64,000 bases of DNA from positions 372,001 through 436,000 of the forward strand of contig CAWAAT010000001.1 of the NCBI GenBank assembly GCA_963780175.1. Direction: 5' to 3'. The position numbers and the translations under genes were made by a program. The notes beneath the pieces were generated by a model. The model had not been told where the DNA came from. It ran no database searches and saw only the letters and a list, made by a program, of their open reading frames with translations. Shown one piece after another: positions 57,220 to 64,000 of this stretch. The first letter of the stretch is position 1, and every line of letters starts with the position of its first letter. This stretch comes from Brooklawnia sp963780175 (GTDB lineage: Bacteria > Actinomycetota > Actinomycetes > Propionibacteriales > Propionibacteriaceae).

Positions 57220-58727
57220 CTCGACACCTCCTTATCAAGGGCCGGGACGCGTTCGAGGAGTGAGCCTCCCCAGTGTTGGGTCAGGGCCGCCTCCAGGGCC
57301 GCACCTACCAGGTAGCACCGGTCGTCAGCCAGCGCGGGGGCCATCACCTGAAGGCCCACTGGCAGACCATCCTCTGGCGCCAGACCGATGGGGAAGCTCC
57401 CGGCGGCGTTTCCCGCCAGGTTGGCCGGGATGGTGCAGAGGTCGGATTTGTACATCGCCAGCGGGTCGGTCAGCCGCTCGCCGAACCGGAAGGCGGTGGT
57501 CGGGGTGGTCGGTGAGACAAGGACGTCGCACTGCTGGAAGGCCGCGTCGAAGTCCCGGGCGATGAGGGTGCGCATTCTCTGGGCCGAACCGTAGTAGGCG
57601 TCGTAGTAGCCGGCGGACAGGGCGTAGGTGCCGATGATGATGCGACGCTTGACCTCGTCGCCGAACCCGGCCGCCCGGGTGCGGCGCATCACCTGCTCCG
57701 TACTCGCCAGGCCGTCATCACCCACCCGCAACCCGTACCGCATGCCGTCGTAGCGGGCCAGGTTGCTGGACACCTCGGCGGGCATGATGAGGTAGTACGT
57801 GGCCAGCGCGTGGACGAAGTGCGGGCAGCTCACCTCGACGATCTCGGCGCCCAGGCTGGCCAGCAGGTCCACCGCCTCGGTGAAACGCTGCTCCACTCCG
57901 GGCGAGTAGCCCTCTCCGCCGAGTTCCCGCACGACTCCGATCCGCATCCCGGCGACGTCGGCGCGCCGGGCGGCGGCCACCACGTCCGGCACCGGCGCGT
58001 TGATCGAGGTGGAGTCTGCCGGGTCATGCCCGGCGATCACCTGGTGCAGCAAGGCGGCGTCCAGCACGGTGCGTGCACAGGGCCCGGGCTGGTCCAGGGA
58101 GGACGCCATCGCGATAACCCCATACCTCGACACGCCACCGTAGGTCGGTTTGATGCCCACGGTGCCGGTCACCGAGGCCGGCTGGCGGATCGAGCCACCC
58201 GTGTCGGTGCCGATGGCGAGGGGGGTCTCGAAGGACGACAGCGAGGCCGACGAACCGCCGCCGGATCCACCCGGAATCCGATCCAGGTCCCACGGATTGC
58301 GGGTCGGCCCGTAGGCCGAGGTCTCGGTGGACGAGCCCATCGCGAACTCGTCCAGATTCGTCTTGCCCAGGATCACCAGGTCATGAGCCAGCAGCCGGTC
58401 GACCACTGTGGCGTTGTAGGGCGGCACCCAGCCCTCCAGGATTCGTGAACCGGCGGTGGTGGGCAGCCCGCGGTAACAGAAAAGGTCCTTGACGGCGATC
58501 GGAACACCTGCGAGCGGACCGAGTTGCTCACCATGGGCGCGCTTGGCATCGACTGCGCGTGCCTGCTCGAGGGCCCGTTCGGCGTCCACGGCCAGGAAGG
58601 CGTGCACCGAAGTGTCGACGGCCGCGATCCGGTCGAGATGGGCACGGGTGACCTCTTCGGAACTCTGTTCGCCGCTCGCGATCCGCCGGGCCAGTTCGGC
58701 GGCCGTGGCGTGGATGGTGTTCGACAT
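57216..58727 (-). CDS. gatA: Aspartyl/glutamyl-tRNA amidotransferase subunit A
   Basis: Amidase subunit releasing ammonia from glutamine for GatB. The 503-residue amidase-signature protein has the Ser-cisSer-Lys triad Lys80 (VPIAVKDLFCY), Ser155 (PGGSGGGSS) and Ser179 (GTDTGGSIRQPAS). ATG 58725-58727 overlaps the gatC stop by one base; a longer frame to 58814 would only mirror gatC. Length and motifs are normal. Confidence 0.97.
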   Translation of the reverse strand: MSNTIHATAAELARRIASGEQSSEEVTRAHLDRIAAVDTSVHAFLAVDAERALEQARAVDAKRAHGEQLGPLAGVPIAVKDLFCYRGLPTTAGSRILEGWVPPYNATVVDRLLAHDLVILGKTNLDEFAMGSSTETSAYGPTRNPWDLDRIPGGSGGGSSASLSSFETPLAIGTDTGGSIRQPASVTGTVGIKPTYGGVSRYGVIAMASSLDQPGPCARTVLDAALLHQVIAGHDPADSTSINAPVPDVVAAARRADVAGMRIGVVRELGGEGYSPGVEQRFTEAVDLLASLGAEIVEVSCPHFVHALATYYLIMPAEVSSNLARYDGMRYGLRVGDDGLASTEQVMRRTRAAGFGDEVKRRIIIGTYALSAGYYDAYYGSAQRMRTLIARDFDAAFQQCDVLVSPTTPTTAFRFGERLTDPLAMYKSDLCTIPANLAGNAAGSFPIGLAPEDGLPVGLQVMAPALADDRCYLVGAALEAALTQHWGGSLLERVPALDKEVSR

Positions 58728-59023
58728 CAGGCCTCCTCGTCCAGGATCCGCGGGACGCGGAACTGGTTGTCCTCCACCGCTGGCGCAGCCCTGAGCATGT
58801 CCTGGGCCGCCCAACTGGGACGCAACTCGTCAGCGCGGAAGACGTTGACCAACGGAACGGCGTGCGACGTGGGCGGCACATCCGCGTCCGCGACCTGGGC
58901 GACACTGGCCACCGAGGTGAGGATGACGTCCAACTGCGGGGCCAGCCTGGCCAGTTCGTCGTCCGACAACTCAATGCGGGCCAGATCGGCCAGCCGGGCC
59001 ACATCCTGGGCGCTCAACGCCAC
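58727..59023 (-). CDS. gatC: Aspartyl/glutamyl-tRNA amidotransferase subunit C
   Basis: Small stabilising subunit that wraps GatA and GatB. GTG 59021-59023 is chosen because AGGAGG lies 6 nt upstream; it gives 98 residues, the usual length, beginning VALSAQDVARLADLARIELSDDELARLAPQLD as two adjoining segments, and ending DNQFRVPRILDEE. A longer frame to 59071 adds 16 residues without a ribosome site. TAGGAT at 59075-59080 may be its -10. Confidence 0.95.
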   Translation of the reverse strand: MALSAQDVARLADLARIELSDDELARLAPQLDVILTSVASVAQVADADVPPTSHAVPLVNVFRADELRPSWAAQDMLRAAPAVEDNQFRVPRILDEEA

Positions 59024-59074
59024 GATGTCCTCCTGTTCGCGAACGGCCACCGACGGCAGCCATGACAGCACCCC

Positions 59075-59080
59075 ATCCTA
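59075..59080 (-). promoter_or_regulatory. Possible -10 box for gatCAB
   Basis: TAGGAT on the minus strand, 51 nt before the gatC GTG, in the divergent interval with the gene at 59136. No good -35 seen. Confidence 0.35.
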
Positions 59081-59135
59081 AGCCCCTCCGCCCGCACCGG
59101 TGGGACTGCCTGGTCGGGGCTGACAGACTGGAGAG

Positions 59136-59639
59136 GTGAGTGACGGCTTGTGGTGGCAGATCGCAATCGCCATTGGCTACGGGGTGTTCGGATCGCTGCT
59201 TCCCGTAGTCAACGGTGAGGCGTTCATCGTCGCCGCCCTGGCGACTGCGTTCATCGGCCCGGTGGAGGTCGGCCTGGGTCTGGGGTTGGGGCAGGGGATC
59301 GGCAAGATGCTGCTGTTCCAGGCCGTCCGCCAGGGCCGCCGACTTCCGCTGGCCAGACGCGTGGGGGCGTCCACCGAACCGGAACCCGGAACGTGGCGCC
59401 ACCGCTGGTCACGACTGGTGGCGTGGGGCGTGGCGCTGGTGGAGCACCCGCGGTGGGGACCACTCGGCTGTTTCCTGTCTGGAGCGCTCAGCATCCCACC
59501 CAACTACCTGACGACCATCCTGGCTGCCACCACGCGGGTCAACTTCGCGATGTTCTCGGTCTTCCTGAGCACGGGCTTCGTCGTGCGCAACGTGTTGATC
59601 GCCTTGGTGGTCTCGGGTGTGCTGGACGAGATCTTCTGA
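59136..59639 (+). CDS. Small DedA/VTT-like membrane protein
   Basis: Hydrophobic protein of 167 residues with a DedA/VTT-like look: re-entrant-type segments VNGEAFIVAALATAFIGPVEVGLGLGLG near 25-52 and LGCFLSGALSIPPNYLTTILA near 110-130, and flanking helices at 8-25, 85-105 and 138-162. DedA proteins are membrane transporters, some of lipid carriers; this one is shorter and the similarity is only structural in feel, so the function is unassigned. GTG 59136-59138 is preceded by GGAGAGG. Divergent from gatC, convergent with the next gene with no gap. Confidence 0.75.
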   Translation: MSDGLWWQIAIAIGYGVFGSLLPVVNGEAFIVAALATAFIGPVEVGLGLGLGQGIGKMLLFQAVRQGRRLPLARRVGASTEPEPGTWRHRWSRLVAWGVALVEHPRWGPLGCFLSGALSIPPNYLTTILAATTRVNFAMFSVFLSTGFVVRNVLIALVVSGVLDEIF

Positions 59640-59849
59640 TCAGGTGATGCCCATCAAGGTCTTGTAGAAGAAGTCGCCGAGCAGGAACAGCGCCACCGTC
59701 AGGCCTGCGAAGGCAGCACTCACCTGCAGGCGGGCCTTCTTCTTCTGGGCCGTTGTGGGCACCCGGGCCGGCGGCCACTGCCCCACCTCCGGCTGGACGC
59801 GCACCGGGGAGTCACCGTTCAGGTTGAGGTCACTGAAGATCCGGCGCAT
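59640..59849 (-). CDS. Small single-span membrane protein, hypothetical
   Basis: A 69-residue protein: polar N-terminus, QKKKAR basic cluster at 35-40, and one membrane helix near 43-62 (SAAFAGLTVALFLLGDFFYK), predicting a tail-anchored-like or N-in topology. ATG 59847-59849 has a TACAGT hexamer ending 6 nt upstream, matching the leaderless pattern in this window. Its stop abuts the stop of the DedA-like gene. I do not recognise a family. Confidence 0.65.
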   Translation of the reverse strand: MRRIFSDLNLNGDSPVRVQPEVGQWPPARVPTTAQKKKARLQVSAAFAGLTVALFLLGDFFYKTLMGIT

Positions 59850-59855
59850 GGCCCC

Positions 59856-59861
59856 ACTGTA
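59856..59861 (-). promoter_or_regulatory. -10 box for leaderless 69-residue gene
   Basis: TACAGT on the minus strand ends exactly 6 nt before the ATG at 59849, the same spacing as at hisD and the YihY gene. Confidence 0.4.
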
Positions 59862-59882
59862 GTGCGCACCCCGTCGCCCTCA

Positions 59883-60878
59883 TCAGCTGCGCAGTTGCTC
59901 GACGATCAGACCCGCAGCCTGCCCGAGTCGGTCGAGCACCTGTCCCGCGTCGAGCACCGGCCAACCAGCCAGGCCGCACGCTGGGGAGAGCACCACGTGG
60001 GCATCCAGCAGGTCGGGGTCGAGTTCCCACGAACGCAGTGTCGCCAGAGCGTCGGTGACCAGTCGATCGACCGACGGCACGTCGACCCGGTCGGTGCGCA
60101 CGACGCCCAGCCCGAGGCTGCGGCCCTCGTCCAGCCAGTGACCGCAGGCATCGAACATGACAGGGTCGAGATGGCGGGCATCGAGTGCCAGACCGCTGAA
60201 GCCCGCCCTGCGGGCCAACTCGACGTCCAGACCGGGGGCGCAGGTGTGCAACCAGACACCCTCGACGCCGGCGAGTCCCTCCAGTGTCTGGGTCAAACCC
60301 CGCCAACTCGCCAGTACTTCGTCGACCTGCGGCACTCGGTAGCGTCCCAGCCCCGAGAAGGTGGGGATTCCTGCGGCCAGCACCGCCCCGATGGCCGGTT
60401 CGTCGATCTGGACGATGAGTGGACGCCCAAGTCGCCAGTGGATCACAGCGGCCAGATCGGCTGCCGCGTCGACCAGTGCCTGGGCCACGTCGCGGCAGGC
60501 CCCCTCGTCGGCGAGGACGTGATTGAGTGTGGGATGGGCCAGCCGTACCGAACTGGCAAGCGTCCACGGCCCAGCCAAGGCGATCTTGACGGTGCCTTCA
60601 TGGTGTTGGGTGAGTTCTTCGAAGTCGTCCAGGTCGTTGCGCCACCATCGCCCGGCCCGCTGCTGGGCGGTGTCCGTGACCCCGGACAGGCGCCAGCCGT
60701 CGGGGGTGAGGTTGCTGGGTTGGGGGAGCAGCCCGAGCGTCCGTCCGATCATCGTCGAGGAGGCGTCCCGCCCCGGCACCTCCGGCCAGGCCAGCAGGTC
60801 GGGCATCACGTCGGCGACGATCCGCGTCGCCTCGCGAAAATCACTGCCGGGCATCGAACCCACACCCGTCGTCCTCAC
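59883..60878 (-). CDS. MetE/UROD-fold protein, methionine synthase II-like, role unknown
   Basis: TIM-barrel protein related to the C-terminal half of cobalamin-independent methionine synthase. GTG 60876-60878 overlaps the mnmA stop in GTGA and gives 331 residues starting with the diagnostic TTGVGSMPG. Further matches: KIALAGPWTLASS, LIVQIDEPAIGAVLA, LHTCAPG with candidate zinc His-Cys, and VVLSPACGLAG with a second Cys. At half the length of MetE it cannot be a complete methionine synthase. It corresponds in position and type to M. tuberculosis Rv3015c beside trmU; function unassigned there too. Confidence 0.88.
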   Translation of the reverse strand: MRTTGVGSMPGSDFREATRIVADVMPDLLAWPEVPGRDASSTMIGRTLGLLPQPSNLTPDGWRLSGVTDTAQQRAGRWWRNDLDDFEELTQHHEGTVKIALAGPWTLASSVRLAHPTLNHVLADEGACRDVAQALVDAAADLAAVIHWRLGRPLIVQIDEPAIGAVLAAGIPTFSGLGRYRVPQVDEVLASWRGLTQTLEGLAGVEGVWLHTCAPGLDVELARRAGFSGLALDARHLDPVMFDACGHWLDEGRSLGLGVVRTDRVDVPSVDRLVTDALATLRSWELDPDLLDAHVVLSPACGLAGWPVLDAGQVLDRLGQAAGLIVEQLRS

Positions 60879-61984
60879 GAAGCCACCTCGGTGTGGCTCA
60901 GGTTGGCCGACGGGCAACCGGTCGAGGCGATAATCGAACTGCCGACGACCCGGTCCTCGACATAACTGACCGCGTACTGGCCCGGGGCCACCCCTCGACA
61001 GGGCTTGTCCAGCCGTATCAAAAGGCCTTGTCCCTGCTGATGGAACGATGCCGGCAGTGCCTCACCGTGAGCGCGCACCTGGACGTGACCTCGCCACGGC
61101 TCTGAGCGGGGAGCCCCCGTCCACGTCGCTCGAACACCGTGCAGTTCGTCGACCAGGAGGTCCTCCGCGGCCCCCACCACAACCTGACGGGTGGCCGGGT
61201 CCACGTCGACGACGTACCTCGGCCGACCATCAACCGTGGGGACTCCCAGATTGAGTCCCTTTCGCTGGCCGATGGTGTAACGGAACGTGCCCCGGTGTTG
61301 GCCCAACTGCCGGCCGGTGATGTCGACGATCGCGCCAGGGGCGTCCCCGAGCTTGTCGGCCAGGAACCCGGCGGTGTCACCGTCGGGGATGAAGCAGATG
61401 TCGGTGGAGTCCGGCTTGTCGGCAACCAGCAGCCCCAGGCCGGCGGCCTCGCGGCGCACATCGGGCTTCAAGGATTCCCCGAGCGGGAAGAGGCTGTGGG
61501 ACAGCTGGTGGGCCTCCAGCACCCCCAGCACGTAGGACTGGTCCTTGCCGGCGTCGCGGGCACGCCTCAGTTCGACTCCTTGTGGCCCGGTGACCAGGCG
61601 GGCGTAGTGGCCGGTCGCCACGGCGTCAAAACCGAGGGCCAGCCCCTTGTCGAGCAGTGCGGCGAACTTGATGCGCTCGTTGCATCGCAGGCAGGGGTTC
61701 GGCGTGCGGCCCGCCGCGTACTCAGCCAGGAAGTCCCCGATCACGTCCTCGGCAAACTGGGCAGAGAAGTCCCAGACGTAGAAATCGATTCCCAGCCGAT
61801 CGGCCACTCTGCGTGCGTCGTGGGCGTCGGCCAGCGAGCAACAGCCCCGCGATCCGGCGCGCTGGGCCAGTGGGCTGCGAGACAGGGCCAGGTGAACGCC
61901 GGTGACCTGGTGGCCGGCAGCCAGCAGTCGCGCGGTGGCGACAGCGGAGTCCACCCCGCCCGACATCGCCGACAGGACTCGCAT
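60875..61984 (-). CDS. mnmA: tRNA-specific 2-thiouridylase
   Basis: Thiolates U34 of tRNA Lys, Glu and Gln with sulfur delivered from a cysteine desulfurase. The 369-residue enzyme has the PP-loop SAMSGGVDSAVA at 5-16, the catalytic cysteine pair as Cys98 (TPNPCLRCN; Cys101 nearby) and the Cys of DSTDICFIPDGD near residue 200, TGHYARLV, and GQRKGLNLG. ATG 61982-61984 has AAGGAG 5 nt upstream; TACAGT at 62012-62017 may be a -10. The adjacent desulfurase is a plausible sulfur donor. Confidence 0.97.
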   Translation of the reverse strand: MRVLSAMSGGVDSAVATARLLAAGHQVTGVHLALSRSPLAQRAGSRGCCSLADAHDARRVADRLGIDFYVWDFSAQFAEDVIGDFLAEYAAGRTPNPCLRCNERIKFAALLDKGLALGFDAVATGHYARLVTGPQGVELRRARDAGKDQSYVLGVLEAHQLSHSLFPLGESLKPDVRREAAGLGLLVADKPDSTDICFIPDGDTAGFLADKLGDAPGAIVDITGRQLGQHRGTFRYTIGQRKGLNLGVPTVDGRPRYVVDVDPATRQVVVGAAEDLLVDELHGVRATWTGAPRSEPWRGHVQVRAHGEALPASFHQQGQGLLIRLDKPCRGVAPGQYAVSYVEDRVVGSSIIASTGCPSANLSHTEVAS

Positions 61985-62075
61985 CGCACTCCTTGGTTCG
62001 GGTTCATCGCAACTGTACCCAGCGATTCCAGGTCGTCCCCCGGACGCGGCTGGCCCTCAGATTCCGGCCTCGCGC

Positions 62076-63239
62076 TCATGGGGTGCTGCGGGGCACCCCA
62101 CGCGCCATGGCGACCACCTCGGGCAACGCGGCCACGATCCGGTCGACGTCCGCCGCTGTGGTCGACCAGCCGAAGCTGAACCGCACCCCGGCCCGCGCGG
62201 CATCGTCATCGCGTCCCATCGCCGACAGAACGTCGCTCGGGCCGTGCACCCCAGCCCGGCAGGCCGATCCCGTCGAGCACCAGATGTGGCGCTGGTCGAG
62301 CAGAAACATCACGTCGTCGGCTGAGGTGCCCTCAAAGGCCACGTTGACGATCGCAGGGCTGATGGGCGACGTTCCATTCACGCGGGCCCCCGGGATTCGG
62401 GAGACTGCCTCCAGCAGCCTGGTCGTCAACTGAGTCAGCCGGTCGGCCAGTTCGGCCCGCCGGGCGACGGCGTCCCGGGCTGCCGCCGCGAACCCGGCGG
62501 CCAACATGACCGGCTGGGTGCCCGATCGCAGACCGGCTTCCTGTCCCCCGCCCAGCCCATACCTGCCCAACTGGACACCGCGGCGGACCAGGAGCGCTCC
62601 GATGCCCACCGGTCCACCGATCTTGTGCGCCGAGACCGACATCAGATCGGCGTGCGATTCTGCGAAGTGGACGTCCAGATGACCCAGCGCCTGGACCGCG
62701 TCGGTGTGGAACCAGGAACCCGACCGATGGGCAATGTCGCAGGCCTGCATCACCGGTTGAATCGTACCGACCTCGTTGTTGACCCACATCAGGCTTGCCA
62801 ACCCGACCAGGCCCGCCGGGTGCGAGTCCAGTCCCTCGGCCCACTCCGCCATCCGGAGGCGACCGGTCGCCTCGACGCCGGCGAGGCGCACCCGGGCACC
62901 CAACTCCTCCGTCGCCCGGAGGACCGCCGGATGCTCGATTGCGCCCAGTAGGACGCCAGGTCTTTCAGCGGCCCAGCGGGCCGCCGAACGAAGCACAGCG
63001 ATGGAGTCGGACTCACTTCCCCCCGAGGTGAAGATGACCTCGTCGCCATGAGCTCCCAACAGCCCCGCGAGTTCCTCCCTGGCGTCCTCGAGCCGGGCAC
63101 GAGACCTCCTTCCGCCCCCGTGCAGCGCGGCAGGATTGCCCAGCAGATCAGCCTGTTCCAGCATTGCTGACAGGCTCGCCGCCCTCAACGGCGATGAAGC
63201 GGCATGATCCGCGTACACTGACTGAGCACCATCACCCAT
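62076..63239 (-). CDS. Cysteine desulfurase, IscS/NifS type
   Basis: PLP enzyme taking sulfur from cysteine for tRNA thiolation and other uses. The 387-residue product has YADHAASSPLR at the N-terminus, VIFTSGGSESDSIAV at 68-82, GAIEHPAVL with the PLP-stacking His103, PLP Lys206 (SVSAHKIGGPVG) and catalytic Cys327 in CSTGSACRAG. ATG 63237-63239 is the chosen start; a longer frame to 63281 lacks a better ribosome site. Located 5' of mnmA on the same strand with a 91-bp gap. No iscU or sufU is adjacent, so a dedicated role with MnmA is an inference. Confidence 0.93.
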   Translation of the reverse strand: MGDGAQSVYADHAASSPLRAASLSAMLEQADLLGNPAALHGGGRRSRARLEDAREELAGLLGAHGDEVIFTSGGSESDSIAVLRSAARWAAERPGVLLGAIEHPAVLRATEELGARVRLAGVEATGRLRMAEWAEGLDSHPAGLVGLASLMWVNNEVGTIQPVMQACDIAHRSGSWFHTDAVQALGHLDVHFAESHADLMSVSAHKIGGPVGIGALLVRRGVQLGRYGLGGGQEAGLRSGTQPVMLAAGFAAAARDAVARRAELADRLTQLTTRLLEAVSRIPGARVNGTSPISPAIVNVAFEGTSADDVMFLLDQRHIWCSTGSACRAGVHGPSDVLSAMGRDDDAARAGVRFSFGWSTTAADVDRIVAALPEVVAMARGVPRSTP

Positions 63240-63341
63240 CGATGTGTTCCGCTGGGGATCGTGATCAGGGGCTCGGAACATGCCAGCAAGGCTAATCGAC
63301 GTAGCATCAACAGCAGCTCGTCACACGGACGGAGCTGCACC

Positions 63342-64000
63342 ATGCACCACGTAGAAGATCGCGGGGTGGCGTCGTCACCCGGCGCGCACCTGACATCCCG
63401 AGGTTGTTGGTTCAGGCTCTGGGCACCGCGGGCCAGTTGCGTCGTCCTCACCCTCGTGGACGCGGACCTCAGCCCCACCAACGTCGAGATGACCAACGCA
63501 GACGGATTCTGGGAGGTCTTCGTCCCCGGAGTCAAGGCCGGCCAGCGCTACGGCTATCGAGTGCACGGTCGGTGGCGGCCCGAGCACGGGATTCGGGCCA
63601 ATCCCGCGAAACTCCTCGTCGACCCTTACGCACGCGCCATCACCGCGGAGCTGGATTACCGGGGGCCGATCCGTGACCACGGCGACCGCTCGCTGTACGA
63701 GCCTGACTCCCGCGACTCGCTGGGTTCAGTCCCGCTCTCGGTCGTGGTCGCCCGCACCCCAGCCCCCCAACCGGTTGCCGAACGTCGTCCCATGAGTCGG
63801 TCCGTGATCTACGAGATGCACGTCAGGGGCTACACCCGGATGCACTCCTTGGTTCCCGAGGCTCTTCGGGGGACCTTCGCAGGCTTGGCCCGCCAGGCGG
63901 TGATCGAGCATCTGCTGGGGCTAGGCGTCACGGCCGTTCAATTGCTGCCCGTCCACCACTTCGTCAGTGAGCCCGACTTGGTCCGTCGAGGTCTGACGAA
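63342..64000 (+). CDS. glgX: Glycogen debranching enzyme GlgX type, 5' part
   Basis: Isoamylase-type GH13 enzyme trimming alpha-1,6 branches. Only the first 219 residues are visible; the gene runs off the right edge. An N-terminal CBM48-like domain (about 17-150; CWFRLWAPRASCVVLTLVD, FWEVFVPGVKAGQRYGYRVHG, NPAKLLVDPYARAI) is followed by the GH13 barrel start SVIYEMHVRGYT near 157 and VTAVQLLPVHHFVSEPD. ATG 63342-63344 has GGAG 8 nt upstream. Divergent from the cysteine desulfurase. A related GH13_11 subfamily enzyme (TreX type) is the alternative. Confidence 0.9.
   Translation, partial: MHHVEDRGVASSPGAHLTSRGCWFRLWAPRASCVVLTLVDADLSPTNVEMTNADGFWEVFVPGVKAGQRYGYRVHGRWRPEHGIRANPAKLLVDPYARAITAELDYRGPIRDHGDRSLYEPDSRDSLGSVPLSVVVARTPAPQPVAERRPMSRSVIYEMHVRGYTRMHSLVPEALRGTFAGLARQAVIEHLLGLGVTAVQLLPVHHFVSEPDLVRRGLT

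Overview
The window is high-GC DNA from an actinomycete. Evidence: actinobacterial gene orders (ruvC-ruvA-ruvB-yajC-secD-secF-apt-relA; hisS-aspS-rarA; alaS-ruvX-mltG-aroC; hisDCBHA; trpE-C-B-A-lgt; cysteine desulfurase-mnmA-MetE-like-gatC-A-B), frequent GTG/TTG starts, TANNNT -10 boxes directly upstream of start codons, and an actinobacterial-type LexA box before ruvC. pyrD and pyrF sitting downstream of carAB suggests Propionibacteriales, but I cannot fix the genus. No tRNA, rRNA, insertion sequence, prophage or CRISPR array was seen, and no gap exceeds about 120 bp.

Layout. 1-6427: end of the pyrimidine operon (carA-carB-pyrD-pyrF). 6424-10609: nusB, efp, a PaiB-like flavin protein, aroB, aroC. 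10628-14970: mltG, ruvX, alaS. 15050-16060: a YihY/BrkB membrane protein on the + strand. 16064-22213: rarA, a frameshifted tyrosine phosphatase, aspS, hisS, an MBL hydrolase. 22244-23488: a DUF349 protein (+). 23530-33178: relA, apt, secF, secD, yajC, ruvB, ruvA, ruvC, yebC. 33232-38727: a tandem GNAT protein and hisA-H-B-C-D. 38834-40103: a DUF554 protein and a YbaK-type deacylase (+). 40032-44195: a four-helix membrane protein and dnaE. 44260-55616: gltD, gltB, lgt, trpA, trpB, trpC, trpE. 55720-59023: gatB-A-C. 59136-63239: two small membrane proteins, a MetE-like protein, mnmA and a cysteine desulfurase. 63342-end: 5' part of a GlgX-type debranching enzyme.

Forty-eight of 54 genes are on the minus strand, many with 1-11 nt start/stop overlaps. 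The six + strand genes lie at the joints between conserved minus-strand blocks. The gene set is mostly core metabolism and information processing: pyrimidine, shikimate, His, Trp and Glu synthesis, tRNA charging and modification, Holliday-junction processing, protein export, stringent response and replication.

I do not see a clear new multi-gene system. The observations most worth following are: two single-base frame disruptions about 500 bp apart (the tyrosine phosphatase and the N-terminus of RarA, where a likely sliding-clamp peptide is out of frame); a LexA box over the ruvC promoter; a recurring leaderless-promoter geometry; a PaiB-like gene inserted into aroB-efp; a tandem GNAT gene in the usual hisF position; and an inverted repeat in the hisD/DUF554 divergent region.
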